Assembly (NCBI GenBank): GCA_018067115.1
Contig: JAGPVI010000031.1
Coordinates: forward strand, 1 to 8,351
DNA length: 8,351 nucleotides
Source: Bizionia sp.
Lineage (GTDB): Bacteria > Bacteroidota > Bacteroidia > Flavobacteriales > Flavobacteriaceae
Direction: 5' to 3'
Below, in pieces: positions 1-6,958 of this stretch (its first letter is position 1; each line of letters opens with the position of its first letter). The translations under genes were made by a program, and so were the position numbers. The notes under the pieces are model-generated. The model was not told where the DNA came from, ran no database searches, and saw nothing but the letters and a program-made list of their open reading frames with translations.

Positions 1-1074
1 AAAAAAGTAAAACAGATAAACATTGGCTGTATTGCACCGCTATCCTTACGCGCAACAGACTTGGGTGTTGGCCCATCTAACGCGATGCTTTTAGCGGTAG
101 AAGAATACAATAATAACCGCTTAGAGGATGAACCCAAAGTAAACTTATTTATCGAGGACGATAAGTGGGATAAAAATAATGCCATTCCGGCTTATAACAA
201 GCTAAGAGACGAACACAATATAGACATCCTTTTTATTAGTAATACCGACGGCACTGTAGCTGTGCAAGAAAAAATAATAGAGGATAACGTTATTCTAATT
301 AACCCGTTAAATAATGACGAACTACTCTCTTCATTAAACCAAAATACTTTTAAAATAGCGAAATCTACGGAGCAAGCCAATGGGCTTATTGCTATTAGAA
401 TTATTGAATTAGGCTATAAAAAAGTGGCCATATTTCATTACCCAAACGACTATATGGAGCGCGGTGCTAACGAAGTAAAAAGGCTTTTGGATAATGCTAA
501 AATAGACTTAAGCATACTACCGGTAGAAGTAGGCGAAACGACATTTATAGACCAGTTAAATAAGCTTAAAGAGGAGAGGTATGATGCTTATGTATTTTTT
601 GGGTACAAAGAATTTGGATTCGCTATGAAAGAGGCTAGAGACATGGGTATTACCGCTCCCTTTTTTGGATCTACCGTATTATTGGACCCAGATTATTTTA
701 GCAACTCGGAAGGTGCAATAATCGATACTGAATACCCTTTCTTTACTTTGGGAGATGGTAATTATATTCTAGCCTCAGAATTTCTTTTAAACTACGATAA
801 GAAATTTGGAAAACACCCCGATTCTATGTGGCCACCTATGCAAGCTTATGATGCTATGAATCTTGTATTAAGTCAGCTAAGAACAATTAATAAAAATAAC
901 GATAGAAGCATCCCTTTCGATGAGTGGTTAAGAAATGCACTACACCGCGTAAATTACTACCAAGGCGTTTGTGGCAATATTGCCATTAAAGAAAATGGCG
1001 CGTCTAAAGGCATCTATTTTGCTTTATACAATTACGAGTCTAAAGAAAACCCTATTGTAAAAGTTAAACGATAA
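1..1074 (+). CDS. Type I periplasmic ligand-binding protein (ABC-type, Peripla_BP_6-like), 5'-truncated by window edge
   Basis: The reading frame is open from base 1 to the TAA at 1072-1074 and gives 357 residues. A TTG at 61 is not the start, because the preceding 20 residues already contain the first beta-strand typical of this fold (INIGCIAPLS at residues 6-15), followed by the family's LAVEEYN helix. The signal peptide or lipoprotein signal must lie outside the window. Both lobes are present: lobe 1 has repeated strand-helix units, and the second lobe begins around IFHYPNDYMERG (about residues 144-155). The family (LivJ/AmiC/TorT-like type I binding proteins) binds small ligands such as amino acids or amides in the periplasm. 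Eleven bases downstream lies a histidine kinase, and no permease or ATPase gene intervenes. I therefore infer a ligand-sensing partner of the kinase rather than a transport component. The ligand cannot be predicted. An importer component encoded further upstream remains possible. Confidence 0.85.
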   Translation, partial: KKVKQINIGCIAPLSLRATDLGVGPSNAMLLAVEEYNNNRLEDEPKVNLFIEDDKWDKNNAIPAYNKLRDEHNIDILFISNTDGTVAVQEKIIEDNVILINPLNNDELLSSLNQNTFKIAKSTEQANGLIAIRIIELGYKKVAIFHYPNDYMERGANEVKRLLDNAKIDLSILPVEVGETTFIDQLNKLKEERYDAYVFFGYKEFGFAMKEARDMGITAPFFGSTVLLDPDYFSNSEGAIIDTEYPFFTLGDGNYILASEFLLNYDKKFGKHPDSMWPPMQAYDAMNLVLSQLRTINKNNDRSIPFDEWLRNALHRVNYYQGVCGNIAIKENGASKGIYFALYNYESKENPIVKVKR

Positions 1075-1085
1075 TATTATCCCCA

Positions 1086-2600
1086 ATGAAAATAAGGCAT
1101 AAATTAATACTTGCTTTTAGTATTTTGATTCTTACATTATTAGCCGAGATCATATTAAATCAAGTTATTAGCAATAGAGCAACTACAACCTACGAGACGA
1201 TTCAATCCAGGATTAGTCCTGTTATTAATATATTAAATCAATACAAAGCCATTAACAAAGAATTAAACCTATTAACAACAAATAGAATTAATGGCGACAA
1301 CCAAACGAGTACTTATAATGAAGTTAGAGGAATTGTTGAAGTAGAACTGACTTATATTCAAACAGAATTAATTTTCCATAAAGGAAATCTACCTAAAGAA
1401 AGTGAGAATATAGTATTAATGAACAGCCTTATTAAAGACACTGAAAAATTAATAAGCACGGCAACAGAGTTTAATAATCTACTAGCACACAAAAAAGAAT
1501 TCGAAGCGAATTATGAACAGGCTAAAGCTATTCATGATAATGAAATTTTGAGTTTAAATAGAGCGATAGATCTCAATATTAATCACCTTAACTTAAATTA
1601 TAAGCGCGTGTTTGACGCCTATAATTCTGAACTTTCTAATAACTTAAAATCTGTATCTAAGATTATTCTTATTACTGGTATTTTAGGAATAGTGCTGGCT
1701 ATAATTATTACCATTCAAATTACATACTCTATCTCTGGTCCTATTTACAAGCTAAAAAAAGCGGCATTAAAGATGAGTAAAGGTAATTTAGACGAACGGA
1801 TTTTTATAAAAGGAAATAACGAATTAGCAGACTTAGGGAACTCTTTTAATAATATGTCTGCTGCTCTTAAAAAAAGTTTTAACGAACAAGAAAAGCAAAT
1901 CGAAAAAATAAAATCTGTAAATAAAGAACTGGAGCAATTTGTATATGTAGCCTCTCATGATCTTCAAGAACCGCTACGAACGATGACAAGTTATATTAGT
2001 TTAATTAGCGAAATTTATATAGAACAGTTAGATGGCAATGCATTAAAATACATGAACCATGTTGAAGATGCATCGTTAAGAATGAAAACCTTAATTAAAG
2101 ACCTGTTAGACTACTCTAAAATTGGAAAAGAAAAAGTAGTAAAAAATGTAGATTTAAATAAAACAGTAAACGATATTATTTTAGATTTTGAATTGATTAT
2201 AAAAGACAATAACGCAACGGTTAAAGTTGCAGAATTACCTCGTATTAAGGGTTTGGAAGTGGAATTAAAACAATTATTTCAAAACCTTATTAGCAACGGA
2301 CTAAAGTTTAAAAAAGCTGATACTGATCCCCTAATAGAAGTTACTGTGGAAGACCAAGATGACTATTGGTTATTTTCTGTTAGAGATAACGGTATCGGTA
2401 TGGAGCAAAAGTTTTTTGATAGGGTCTTTGTAATTTTTCAGAGATTACACAACCGAAATGATTATGAAGGAACAGGAATAGGATTATCTGTTTGCAAAAA
2501 AATTGTAGACATGCACAAGGGCGAAATTTGGATAGAATCTGAGTTAAACCAAGGAAGTACTTTTTATTTTACTATATTAAAGAAATTAAAAAAAATATGA
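1086..2600 (+). CDS. Membrane sensor histidine kinase (helical periplasmic domain-HAMP-HisKA-HATPase_c)
   Basis: This is a 504-residue inner-membrane sensor kinase. TM1 is about residues 7-26. An all-helical periplasmic sensor of about 165 residues follows (27-191, reminiscent of four-helix-bundle sensors). TM2 is about 192-212, HAMP about 213-265, and a charged coiled-coil linker runs to about 285. The HisKA domain has the phospho-accepting His291 in ASHDLQEPLR, a signature shared with phytochrome-type and many Bacteroidota kinases. The ATPase domain has an N-box with N400 and N404, a G1 box DNGIG (434-438), an F-box around 444-451, and a G2 box GTGIGL (462-467). All catalytic boxes are intact, and there is no PAS domain and no fused receiver. 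The ATG lies 11 bases after the binding-protein stop without a Shine-Dalgarno sequence, and the stop overlaps the receiver gene by 4 nt, indicating translational coupling. Partners are inferred to be the binding protein outside and the lone receiver inside. Confidence 0.93.
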   Translation: MKIRHKLILAFSILILTLLAEIILNQVISNRATTTYETIQSRISPVINILNQYKAINKELNLLTTNRINGDNQTSTYNEVRGIVEVELTYIQTELIFHKGNLPKESENIVLMNSLIKDTEKLISTATEFNNLLAHKKEFEANYEQAKAIHDNEILSLNRAIDLNINHLNLNYKRVFDAYNSELSNNLKSVSKIILITGILGIVLAIIITIQITYSISGPIYKLKKAALKMSKGNLDERIFIKGNNELADLGNSFNNMSAALKKSFNEQEKQIEKIKSVNKELEQFVYVASHDLQEPLRTMTSYISLISEIYIEQLDGNALKYMNHVEDASLRMKTLIKDLLDYSKIGKEKVVKNVDLNKTVNDIILDFELIIKDNNATVKVAELPRIKGLEVELKQLFQNLISNGLKFKKADTDPLIEVTVEDQDDYWLFSVRDNGIGMEQKFFDRVFVIFQRLHNRNDYEGTGIGLSVCKKIVDMHKGEIWIESELNQGSTFYFTILKKLKKI

Positions 2601-3016
2601 AAAAATTCAACACCATTTTACTCATTGATGATGATGATGCCACCAACGAATATCATGAGATAATTATTAATCTTGCTAAAGTAGCAAACAACGTTCATGC
2701 GGTAACTAGCGGACAAGATGGATTAGATTATTTAACATCAAAAGGCTTTTATAATGGCAAGGAAAACTCCTATCCTCAGCCAGATTTAATTTTCCTCGAT
2801 ATTAATATGCCTGCCATGAATGGATTTGAATTTATGGAGGAATACGGTAAGATCGATGAGGACCAAAAAGGAAGACATATAGTTGTTATGTTAACCTCGT
2901 CACTTAACCCAGACGATAAAGATCGTGCCGGACAAAATAATTATATTAAAGATTATATGGACAAACCATTAACGAAAGCAATGGTTATAGAATTGAGAGA
3001 AAAATACTTGCCTTAA
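2597..3016 (+). CDS. Stand-alone CheY-like response regulator (Rcp1-like receiver, no output domain)
   Basis: This 139-residue protein consists of a single receiver domain. The acidic pocket is in the IDDDD run (D11, D12), the phospho-acceptor is D68 in FLDINMP, the switch threonine is T100 in MLTSS, and the conserved lysine is K123 in DKP. All are intact. The short insertion before the D68 strand (about residues 48-62) resembles the Rcp1 group of receivers that pair with phytochrome-like kinases. The ATG at 2597-2599 overlaps the kinase TGA (2598-2600) in the ATGA arrangement, so kinase and receiver are very likely cognate and made in fixed ratio. No DNA-binding, GGDEF or enzymatic output domain follows, as the protein ends 15 residues after the KP motif. 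It must act by protein-protein contact, as a phosphorelay intermediate or as a phosphate sink. Its target is unknown. Confidence 0.94.
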   Translation: MKKFNTILLIDDDDATNEYHEIIINLAKVANNVHAVTSGQDGLDYLTSKGFYNGKENSYPQPDLIFLDINMPAMNGFEFMEEYGKIDEDQKGRHIVVMLTSSLNPDDKDRAGQNNYIKDYMDKPLTKAMVIELREKYLP

Positions 3017-3057
3017 TTACAGACGTCATAAAGCATACAATAGACTACAACTTAGAT

Positions 3058-3093
3058 TTACTCTATTAAGCAAAATCCTGTTTAATAGAGTAA
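3058..3093. terminator. Perfect 12-bp inverted repeat between convergent operons, candidate (bidirectional) terminator
   Basis: Bases 3058-3069 (TTACTCTATTAA) and 3082-3093 are perfect reverse complements around a 12-base spacer. A flanking G-T pair on each side could lengthen the RNA stem by wobble. The hairpin starts 42 bases after the receiver stop codon. It is AT-rich and is not followed by a clear T-run on either strand, so it is not a textbook intrinsic terminator. Its position between two converging operons makes termination or 3'-end protection the most likely role. It could also be a protein-binding palindrome. Confidence 0.5.
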
Positions 3094-3140
3094 GCCTATA
3101 TTTCCATTACACTTTCTTACAGGTAAGACGATGTCGTTAC

Positions 3141-3177
3141 AGCTTCCTCTTAACGAAAGGTGAGACTAAGCTTTTTT
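3141..3177 (+). terminator. Weaker hairpin with T-run, candidate intrinsic terminator of the sensory operon
   Basis: AGCTT at 3141-3145 pairs with AAGCT at 3168-3172. Between them CCTcTT (3146-3151) can pair with AAAGG (3156-3160), with one bulged base and an asymmetric internal loop. Six T residues (3172-3177) follow immediately. The geometry fits a + strand intrinsic terminator about 125 bases after the receiver gene, but the stem is short and interrupted. The rest of the 3017-3239 gap shows no convincing ORF, RNA gene or promoter. Confidence 0.35.
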
Positions 3178-3239
3178 ATAATTAATCAAGCGGTAAAACG
3201 TACAAGTAAATGCGTAGTTCCTAAAGTTTAAAAAGGCAA

Positions 3240-4499
3240 TTAATGCAGTGTTCTAAATTTTATATCCCAAGATAAGGATAGGGAATAAATCCAAAAATAA
3301 GATCCTGGATCAAAGCTAATTTCTTGATGCGATACTCCGGCTTGAACACCCCATCCGTTTTTATTATTTCCTGAGGTAAAATAGTACCCTAGGTTAAGTT
3401 TTTGCGATTTTAAATCTACGATAATATCTTCATTACCATCAAAATCGAATCTGTAGACTTCTGGCGAAAACCCCATTCCTATAGCAACACTAAAATAATT
3501 ATTAGCATCTGCTCTATATTTTCTATAGTTAAGCGTACCAGACATACTCGTATTAGGCTCCCCCGGAGTTACATAACTACGAAAAGACCAATAACTATTT
3601 CCGGTATACCAGCCTACAGACCCTGTATAAATGGTGGTGTACGAACTGTATTTTAAGGTTCTAAACCCCAGTGACGCTTCAAAACTTTTAGGTAACGATT
3701 TATATAACTCTCCACCAAATCTCACTCTCGGAAACAAAAAGGAATTGGACACTCCAACATTGGCATAGGCATATAGACCCTTGGTGATTTTAGGATACAT
3801 ATCGACTTCAAACTGCGCTCCCGTAGAGGCAAATCGTCTGTTTACATTAATCTTACTATGAATACTACCGTACTTGGTACTCCGTACATATTTCAATAAA
3901 TAATATTGCATAGGATCGAATACTTCAGAATAGATATCTACAGACGCTTTTACTCCAATTGTATTTCGGCTTAACTTATCTATTATACTAGCCTTAAAAC
4001 CTAGCGCTTTCTCATGATTGGGCGTAGTTATCAATAAATCCTCTAAGGTTAATAAAGCCTCTTCACTCTGTTGTAGATCGTCTTGTGCACTTGCTTTTAA
4101 ATACATAATATCTGGATTTTCAGGAAAATGCATAAATGCAGTAGTTGTCATCTCTAATGCCTGCAAAGGCGAGTCGCTTCTCAATGCATTTCTAATCGCC
4201 GCTTCCCAATCATTTAATCGATCTGGGCTGTCTTTTAAAATATAGTCGAATTCCTTTTTTGCTTTATCATAATCCCCATCCCAAGAATAAGTATTAGCCA
4301 AAAAAGAGCGAATATCATGGTAGTTAGGATACTTGGTTAATATTAACAAAAGCGTGTCTTGTGCTTGTGCTCTCTGAGAGTTAAAAGCTAATGCTCTTGC
4401 TGTTTCAAAGGCCTTATCTGGATCGCCTTTAAACGCGCTTTCCTGCCCAAAAGAACAAGTGCTAAATAAAATTATAATGACAACTAAGATATTTTTCAT
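3240..4499 (-). CDS. YaiO-family outer-membrane beta-barrel protein with N-terminal TPR domain
   Basis: The protein has 419 residues from the chosen ATG at 4499. An upstream in-frame ATG at 4541 would prepend 14 polar residues to a good signal peptide and overlap the preceding gene, so the internal start is preferred. Residues 1-18 form a type I signal peptide cleaved at SFG|Q. Residues about 26-170 are TPR repeats (YSWDGDYDKA at 71-80 is typical). Residues about 181-419 are a beta-barrel of alternating aromatic/polar strands. They carry YaiO-family hallmarks: FPRVRFGGELYKSLP (256-270), FEASLGFR (273-280) and GNSYW (300-304). By analogy with TPR-barrel exporters of the PgaA/BcsC type, it probably sits in the outer membrane with its TPRs in the periplasm, helping a polysaccharide reach or cross the outer membrane. 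It is last in its operon, 13 bases after the LtaS-like gene. The barrel is much smaller than PgaA's, so a pore role is inferred, not shown. Confidence 0.88.
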   Translation of the reverse strand: MKNILVVIIILFSTCSFGQESAFKGDPDKAFETARALAFNSQRAQAQDTLLLILTKYPNYHDIRSFLANTYSWDGDYDKAKKEFDYILKDSPDRLNDWEAAIRNALRSDSPLQALEMTTTAFMHFPENPDIMYLKASAQDDLQQSEEALLTLEDLLITTPNHEKALGFKASIIDKLSRNTIGVKASVDIYSEVFDPMQYYLLKYVRSTKYGSIHSKINVNRRFASTGAQFEVDMYPKITKGLYAYANVGVSNSFLFPRVRFGGELYKSLPKSFEASLGFRTLKYSSYTTIYTGSVGWYTGNSYWSFRSYVTPGEPNTSMSGTLNYRKYRADANNYFSVAIGMGFSPEVYRFDFDGNEDIIVDLKSQKLNLGYYFTSGNNKNGWGVQAGVSHQEISFDPGSYFWIYSLSLSWDIKFRTLH

Positions 4500-4935
4500 A
4501 ATACGGATCGTGTTATTGAAAACTAGATTTAAATTCTGCATATTCTAGGGTGTTTGGGTAAATCGCTATTAAACTATCAATGAGTTTTAGTGCTTCTTCG
4601 GCTTCATTAATACGACTATAAGCCTTAGCCATTTTAAAACTAATGTCTGGGTTTTCCACTTTGTTTTTTAGGGCCTCAATAAAAACAGGTTTAGATTTCT
4701 GATCTTGATTAGACCACCAATACATATCTAATAATGCAACATATACATCTCCACTAAAAGGGGTTCTTTCCAGTGCATTAAACAGTGTTTTTTCGGCATT
4801 TTCATAATCGCCTTGCCACGCATAAATACGTCCTTTTAAAACCCTTGCCTCTGAGTAATTTGGAAATTCGTTTAAAATATAGTCAGAAATTAAGAACGCG
4901 GTTTTATAATCCTTTTCAAAAGCATGGTCCCGAGC
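4017..4935 (-). repeat. Paralogous TPR modules shared by the two adjacent genes (protein-level duplication)
   Basis: Residues 668-795 of the LtaS-like protein (bases 4552-4935) align by eye without a single gap to residues 34-161 of the YaiO-like protein (bases 4017-4400). I count 37 identities in 128 positions. Matched blocks include the two AR..AF starts, PNY, Y-W-GDY--A, ENPDI, and EEAL ahead of a final PN. The register offset is constant at 634 residues throughout. The copies lie about 150 bases apart across the gene junction. The resemblance is at the protein level and no direct DNA repeat is obvious, so any duplication is old. Confidence 0.75.
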
Positions 4936-6936
4936 TATTATAAATAATTCATCAAAGTTTTTTCCAGGAGTATATTGGTTGAGAATTAAAACCTCTTCCT
5001 CTGTAAATGTAGTTCTAAAAGAAGTTGTGGTAATTAGCGACTCTGGAAATATTTTTTTGCGTTGTGTAACGTAAGCATTCATTTTTTTAAACGCCATTAA
5101 AGAATCTGTTATGGATTTAAAAACATCTTTATCTTCTACTTTCGAGAGTTCAAAACGTTCGTTTATTTTAAACAGGTCTGTATTAGACAATAAATACTCT
5201 TTATAAACCAAATCGCTAACATCGCCTTTATACCTCATTAAAGGAATAGTATTTACATTCCTAAAGGCCTTAACAGTATCTAAACCCTTCCCCATCCAAG
5301 CCGAATGTTTTATAGGGTTAAACTTATAATTGTGAGTTAAAAAACTTAATATACTTGGCGTAACGTCCCAGTGTGAGGATACCGATTTAAATTTTTCGGC
5401 TTTTTTCAACATCGGACTATAGATTAAAAGAGGAACGTGATATCTACACAGTTTATCTTTTTGGGCAATAGGAATTAACCTATGGTCGCCGGTTATAATA
5501 AAAATAGTATTGTTATACTCCGGTCGCTTCGCACACGCTTCCATAAAGTCTTGAATGCTTTCATCTGTATAAATTAGGCTTCCAAAAATATCGCTATGCC
5601 CACGAATTTTATTTTTTAAGTCATCGGTTTTAGTAGACGCATTTAGTATACGGTCTACTTGATCCATATAGCGTTCTTTATTTGGGTATTGAAAAGGCTC
5701 ATGGTTAGTAAGCGTCATTACAATATCTAATCGCGGTTGTTTCTCGGGGTTTAGAGATTGCAACGTTTTTTTAAAAATTTCACCATCGGGATAGCCCCAA
5801 GAAAAGCCACCATCGTTGGCTTTCGTTTTTGTATACTCTGAGCCAAATTTATTTTCATCGACAATATAATCAATACCATTATACTCTAAGAAATTTATTT
5901 TTCTATCGAAACTAGACGCATCGCCAGAGTAAAAAGAAGTGTAATACCCATTGGCTTTCAATATACTAATAAGAGACTGGTGAGCTGGTGTGTCTTTAAT
6001 TTCTAAAAACCCGGTTTCGCCGTATGGTAAAGAACCAAATAAAGACGGCAACACCCCAAACGAGCGACCTGTAGTACTTAAAAAATTCTCCCAATAGAGT
6101 GATTTATTAATCAAGCTATCTACATAGGGCATAAAACCACTGTAGTTATTTTTATCTACAAATTCACCTCCTAAACCTTCTACTACAATAACTACAACAT
6201 TAGGCTTGTCTTTATTCTTATTAAAATAAGGCGATAATACATCAGGTGCATTAAAAGACTTTAATAGCGGATAATCTTCTCTTTCGGAAAAATTAATAGC
6301 GCTTAATTTATTTTTATCGATTTGAAGTTTAATAATATCGGTAGCTAAATACGCGGTTTTATTTTGAAATTCTTCTGAAGTTATTCCTGGCAATATAAAC
6401 CTTAAACCTACAAATACGACTACCGAAGCCATTGCTCCCCATACTATAACTTTACTGTTGCTGTATTTTTTTAATAGTATATAAAGTACTATAAAAGCAG
6501 CAGGTAAAATAACAAACGGAAGAAAATAAACAAAAGAAATAGACTCTGAACTCGCTACTGTGTTATAGGCATCATTAAAAGAATAGCCTAAAATATCGGC
6601 TCCTAAATTAATTAGGGTGGTTAGACTGTATTTAACCAAAGAAAATTGAAGAATAATAAGTAATGAGAAGATAATGAATAGCACACTTGTTGCCACTTTT
6701 TTACTTATCCCTACACATATTAAGTAAAGCGGAAAGCATAGCAAACCAATAATTAATCCGCTCCAAAAATCATTAAGAAAGGTATATAATAAATGCGTTC
6801 CAAAACTATACGTGTTGGCGTCTAAAGGAGCAGCCATAACTATATTATAAATGCTAATAAACCAATACGTAAAAATAAAAGCTATAGTACTATACACATA
6901 GTTTAAAACATCATTCTTTACAATACGAAATTTCAT
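4513..6936 (-). CDS. LtaS/OpgB-like five-TM alkaline-phosphatase-superfamily transferase with C-terminal TPR domain
   Basis: This is an 807-residue inner-membrane protein. Five hydrophobic segments (about 13-35, 56-77, 81-102, 133-155, 163-182) precede a periplasmic catalytic domain (about 245-560). The LtaS-type active site is visible: E253 in VVEG, a Ser292 nucleophile candidate in TTGRSFG (usually Thr in LtaS), H411 in LTNHEPF (like substrate-binding His416 of LtaS) and D484-H485 in ITGDHR. There is no CxPSR sulfatase motif, so a true sulfatase is unlikely. The family moves phosphoglycerol or related head groups from phospholipid onto glycans. Residues about 660-807 are TPR repeats, which LtaS and OpgB lack, making the protein roughly 150 residues longer. 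It lies 22 bases after the glycosyltransferase and 13 bases before the YaiO-like gene. The ATG at 6936 follows an A-rich stretch (TTTAAAAGAACGT). Inferred role: decorating the polymer made by the glycosyltransferase. The transferred group is unknown, and phosphoethanolamine is also possible. Confidence 0.88.
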   Translation of the reverse strand: MKFRIVKNDVLNYVYSTIAFIFTYWFISIYNIVMAAPLDANTYSFGTHLLYTFLNDFWSGLIIGLLCFPLYLICVGISKKVATSVLFIIFSLLIILQFSLVKYSLTTLINLGADILGYSFNDAYNTVASSESISFVYFLPFVILPAAFIVLYILLKKYSNSKVIVWGAMASVVVFVGLRFILPGITSEEFQNKTAYLATDIIKLQIDKNKLSAINFSEREDYPLLKSFNAPDVLSPYFNKNKDKPNVVVIVVEGLGGEFVDKNNYSGFMPYVDSLINKSLYWENFLSTTGRSFGVLPSLFGSLPYGETGFLEIKDTPAHQSLISILKANGYYTSFYSGDASSFDRKINFLEYNGIDYIVDENKFGSEYTKTKANDGGFSWGYPDGEIFKKTLQSLNPEKQPRLDIVMTLTNHEPFQYPNKERYMDQVDRILNASTKTDDLKNKIRGHSDIFGSLIYTDESIQDFMEACAKRPEYNNTIFIITGDHRLIPIAQKDKLCRYHVPLLIYSPMLKKAEKFKSVSSHWDVTPSILSFLTHNYKFNPIKHSAWMGKGLDTVKAFRNVNTIPLMRYKGDVSDLVYKEYLLSNTDLFKINERFELSKVEDKDVFKSITDSLMAFKKMNAYVTQRKKIFPESLITTTSFRTTFTEEEVLILNQYTPGKNFDELFIIARDHAFEKDYKTAFLISDYILNEFPNYSEARVLKGRIYAWQGDYENAEKTLFNALERTPFSGDVYVALLDMYWWSNQDQKSKPVFIEALKNKVENPDISFKMAKAYSRINEAEEALKLIDSLIAIYPNTLEYAEFKSSFQ

Positions 6937-6958
6937 ACGTTCTTTTAAATTGAATAGT

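Noticed and set aside
61..63. TTG as start codon of the binding protein
   Set aside because: The frame is open to base 1, and the 20 residues before it contain the canonical first strand of the type I binding-protein fold, so the gene is cut by the window edge.
192..380. 62-codon ORF on the minus strand
   Set aside because: It lies wholly inside the binding-protein gene in antisense and shows no recognisable domain. It is a shadow frame.
2627..2638. Four tandem GAT codons in the receiver gene as a possible phase-variation repeat
   Set aside because: The unit is a codon triplet, so slippage would not shift the frame. The run encodes the receiver's acidic pocket and is too short to suggest phase variation.
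4018..4245. 75-codon + strand ORF
   Set aside because: It is antisense to the TPR-coding part of the YaiO-like gene, with low-complexity composition and no family features.
4500..4541. ATG at 4541 as start of the YaiO-like gene, overlapping the LtaS-like gene by 29 bases
   Set aside because: It would place 14 polar residues before a well-formed signal peptide. The ATG at 4499 starts directly with MKN and a hydrophobic core, and leaves a normal 13-base gap.
4513..6936. Arylsulfatase identity for the LtaS-like protein
   Set aside because: The CxPSR or SxPSR formylglycine motif is absent. The five N-terminal TM segments and the E253/S292/D484-H485 set match the LtaS/OpgB branch of the superfamily.
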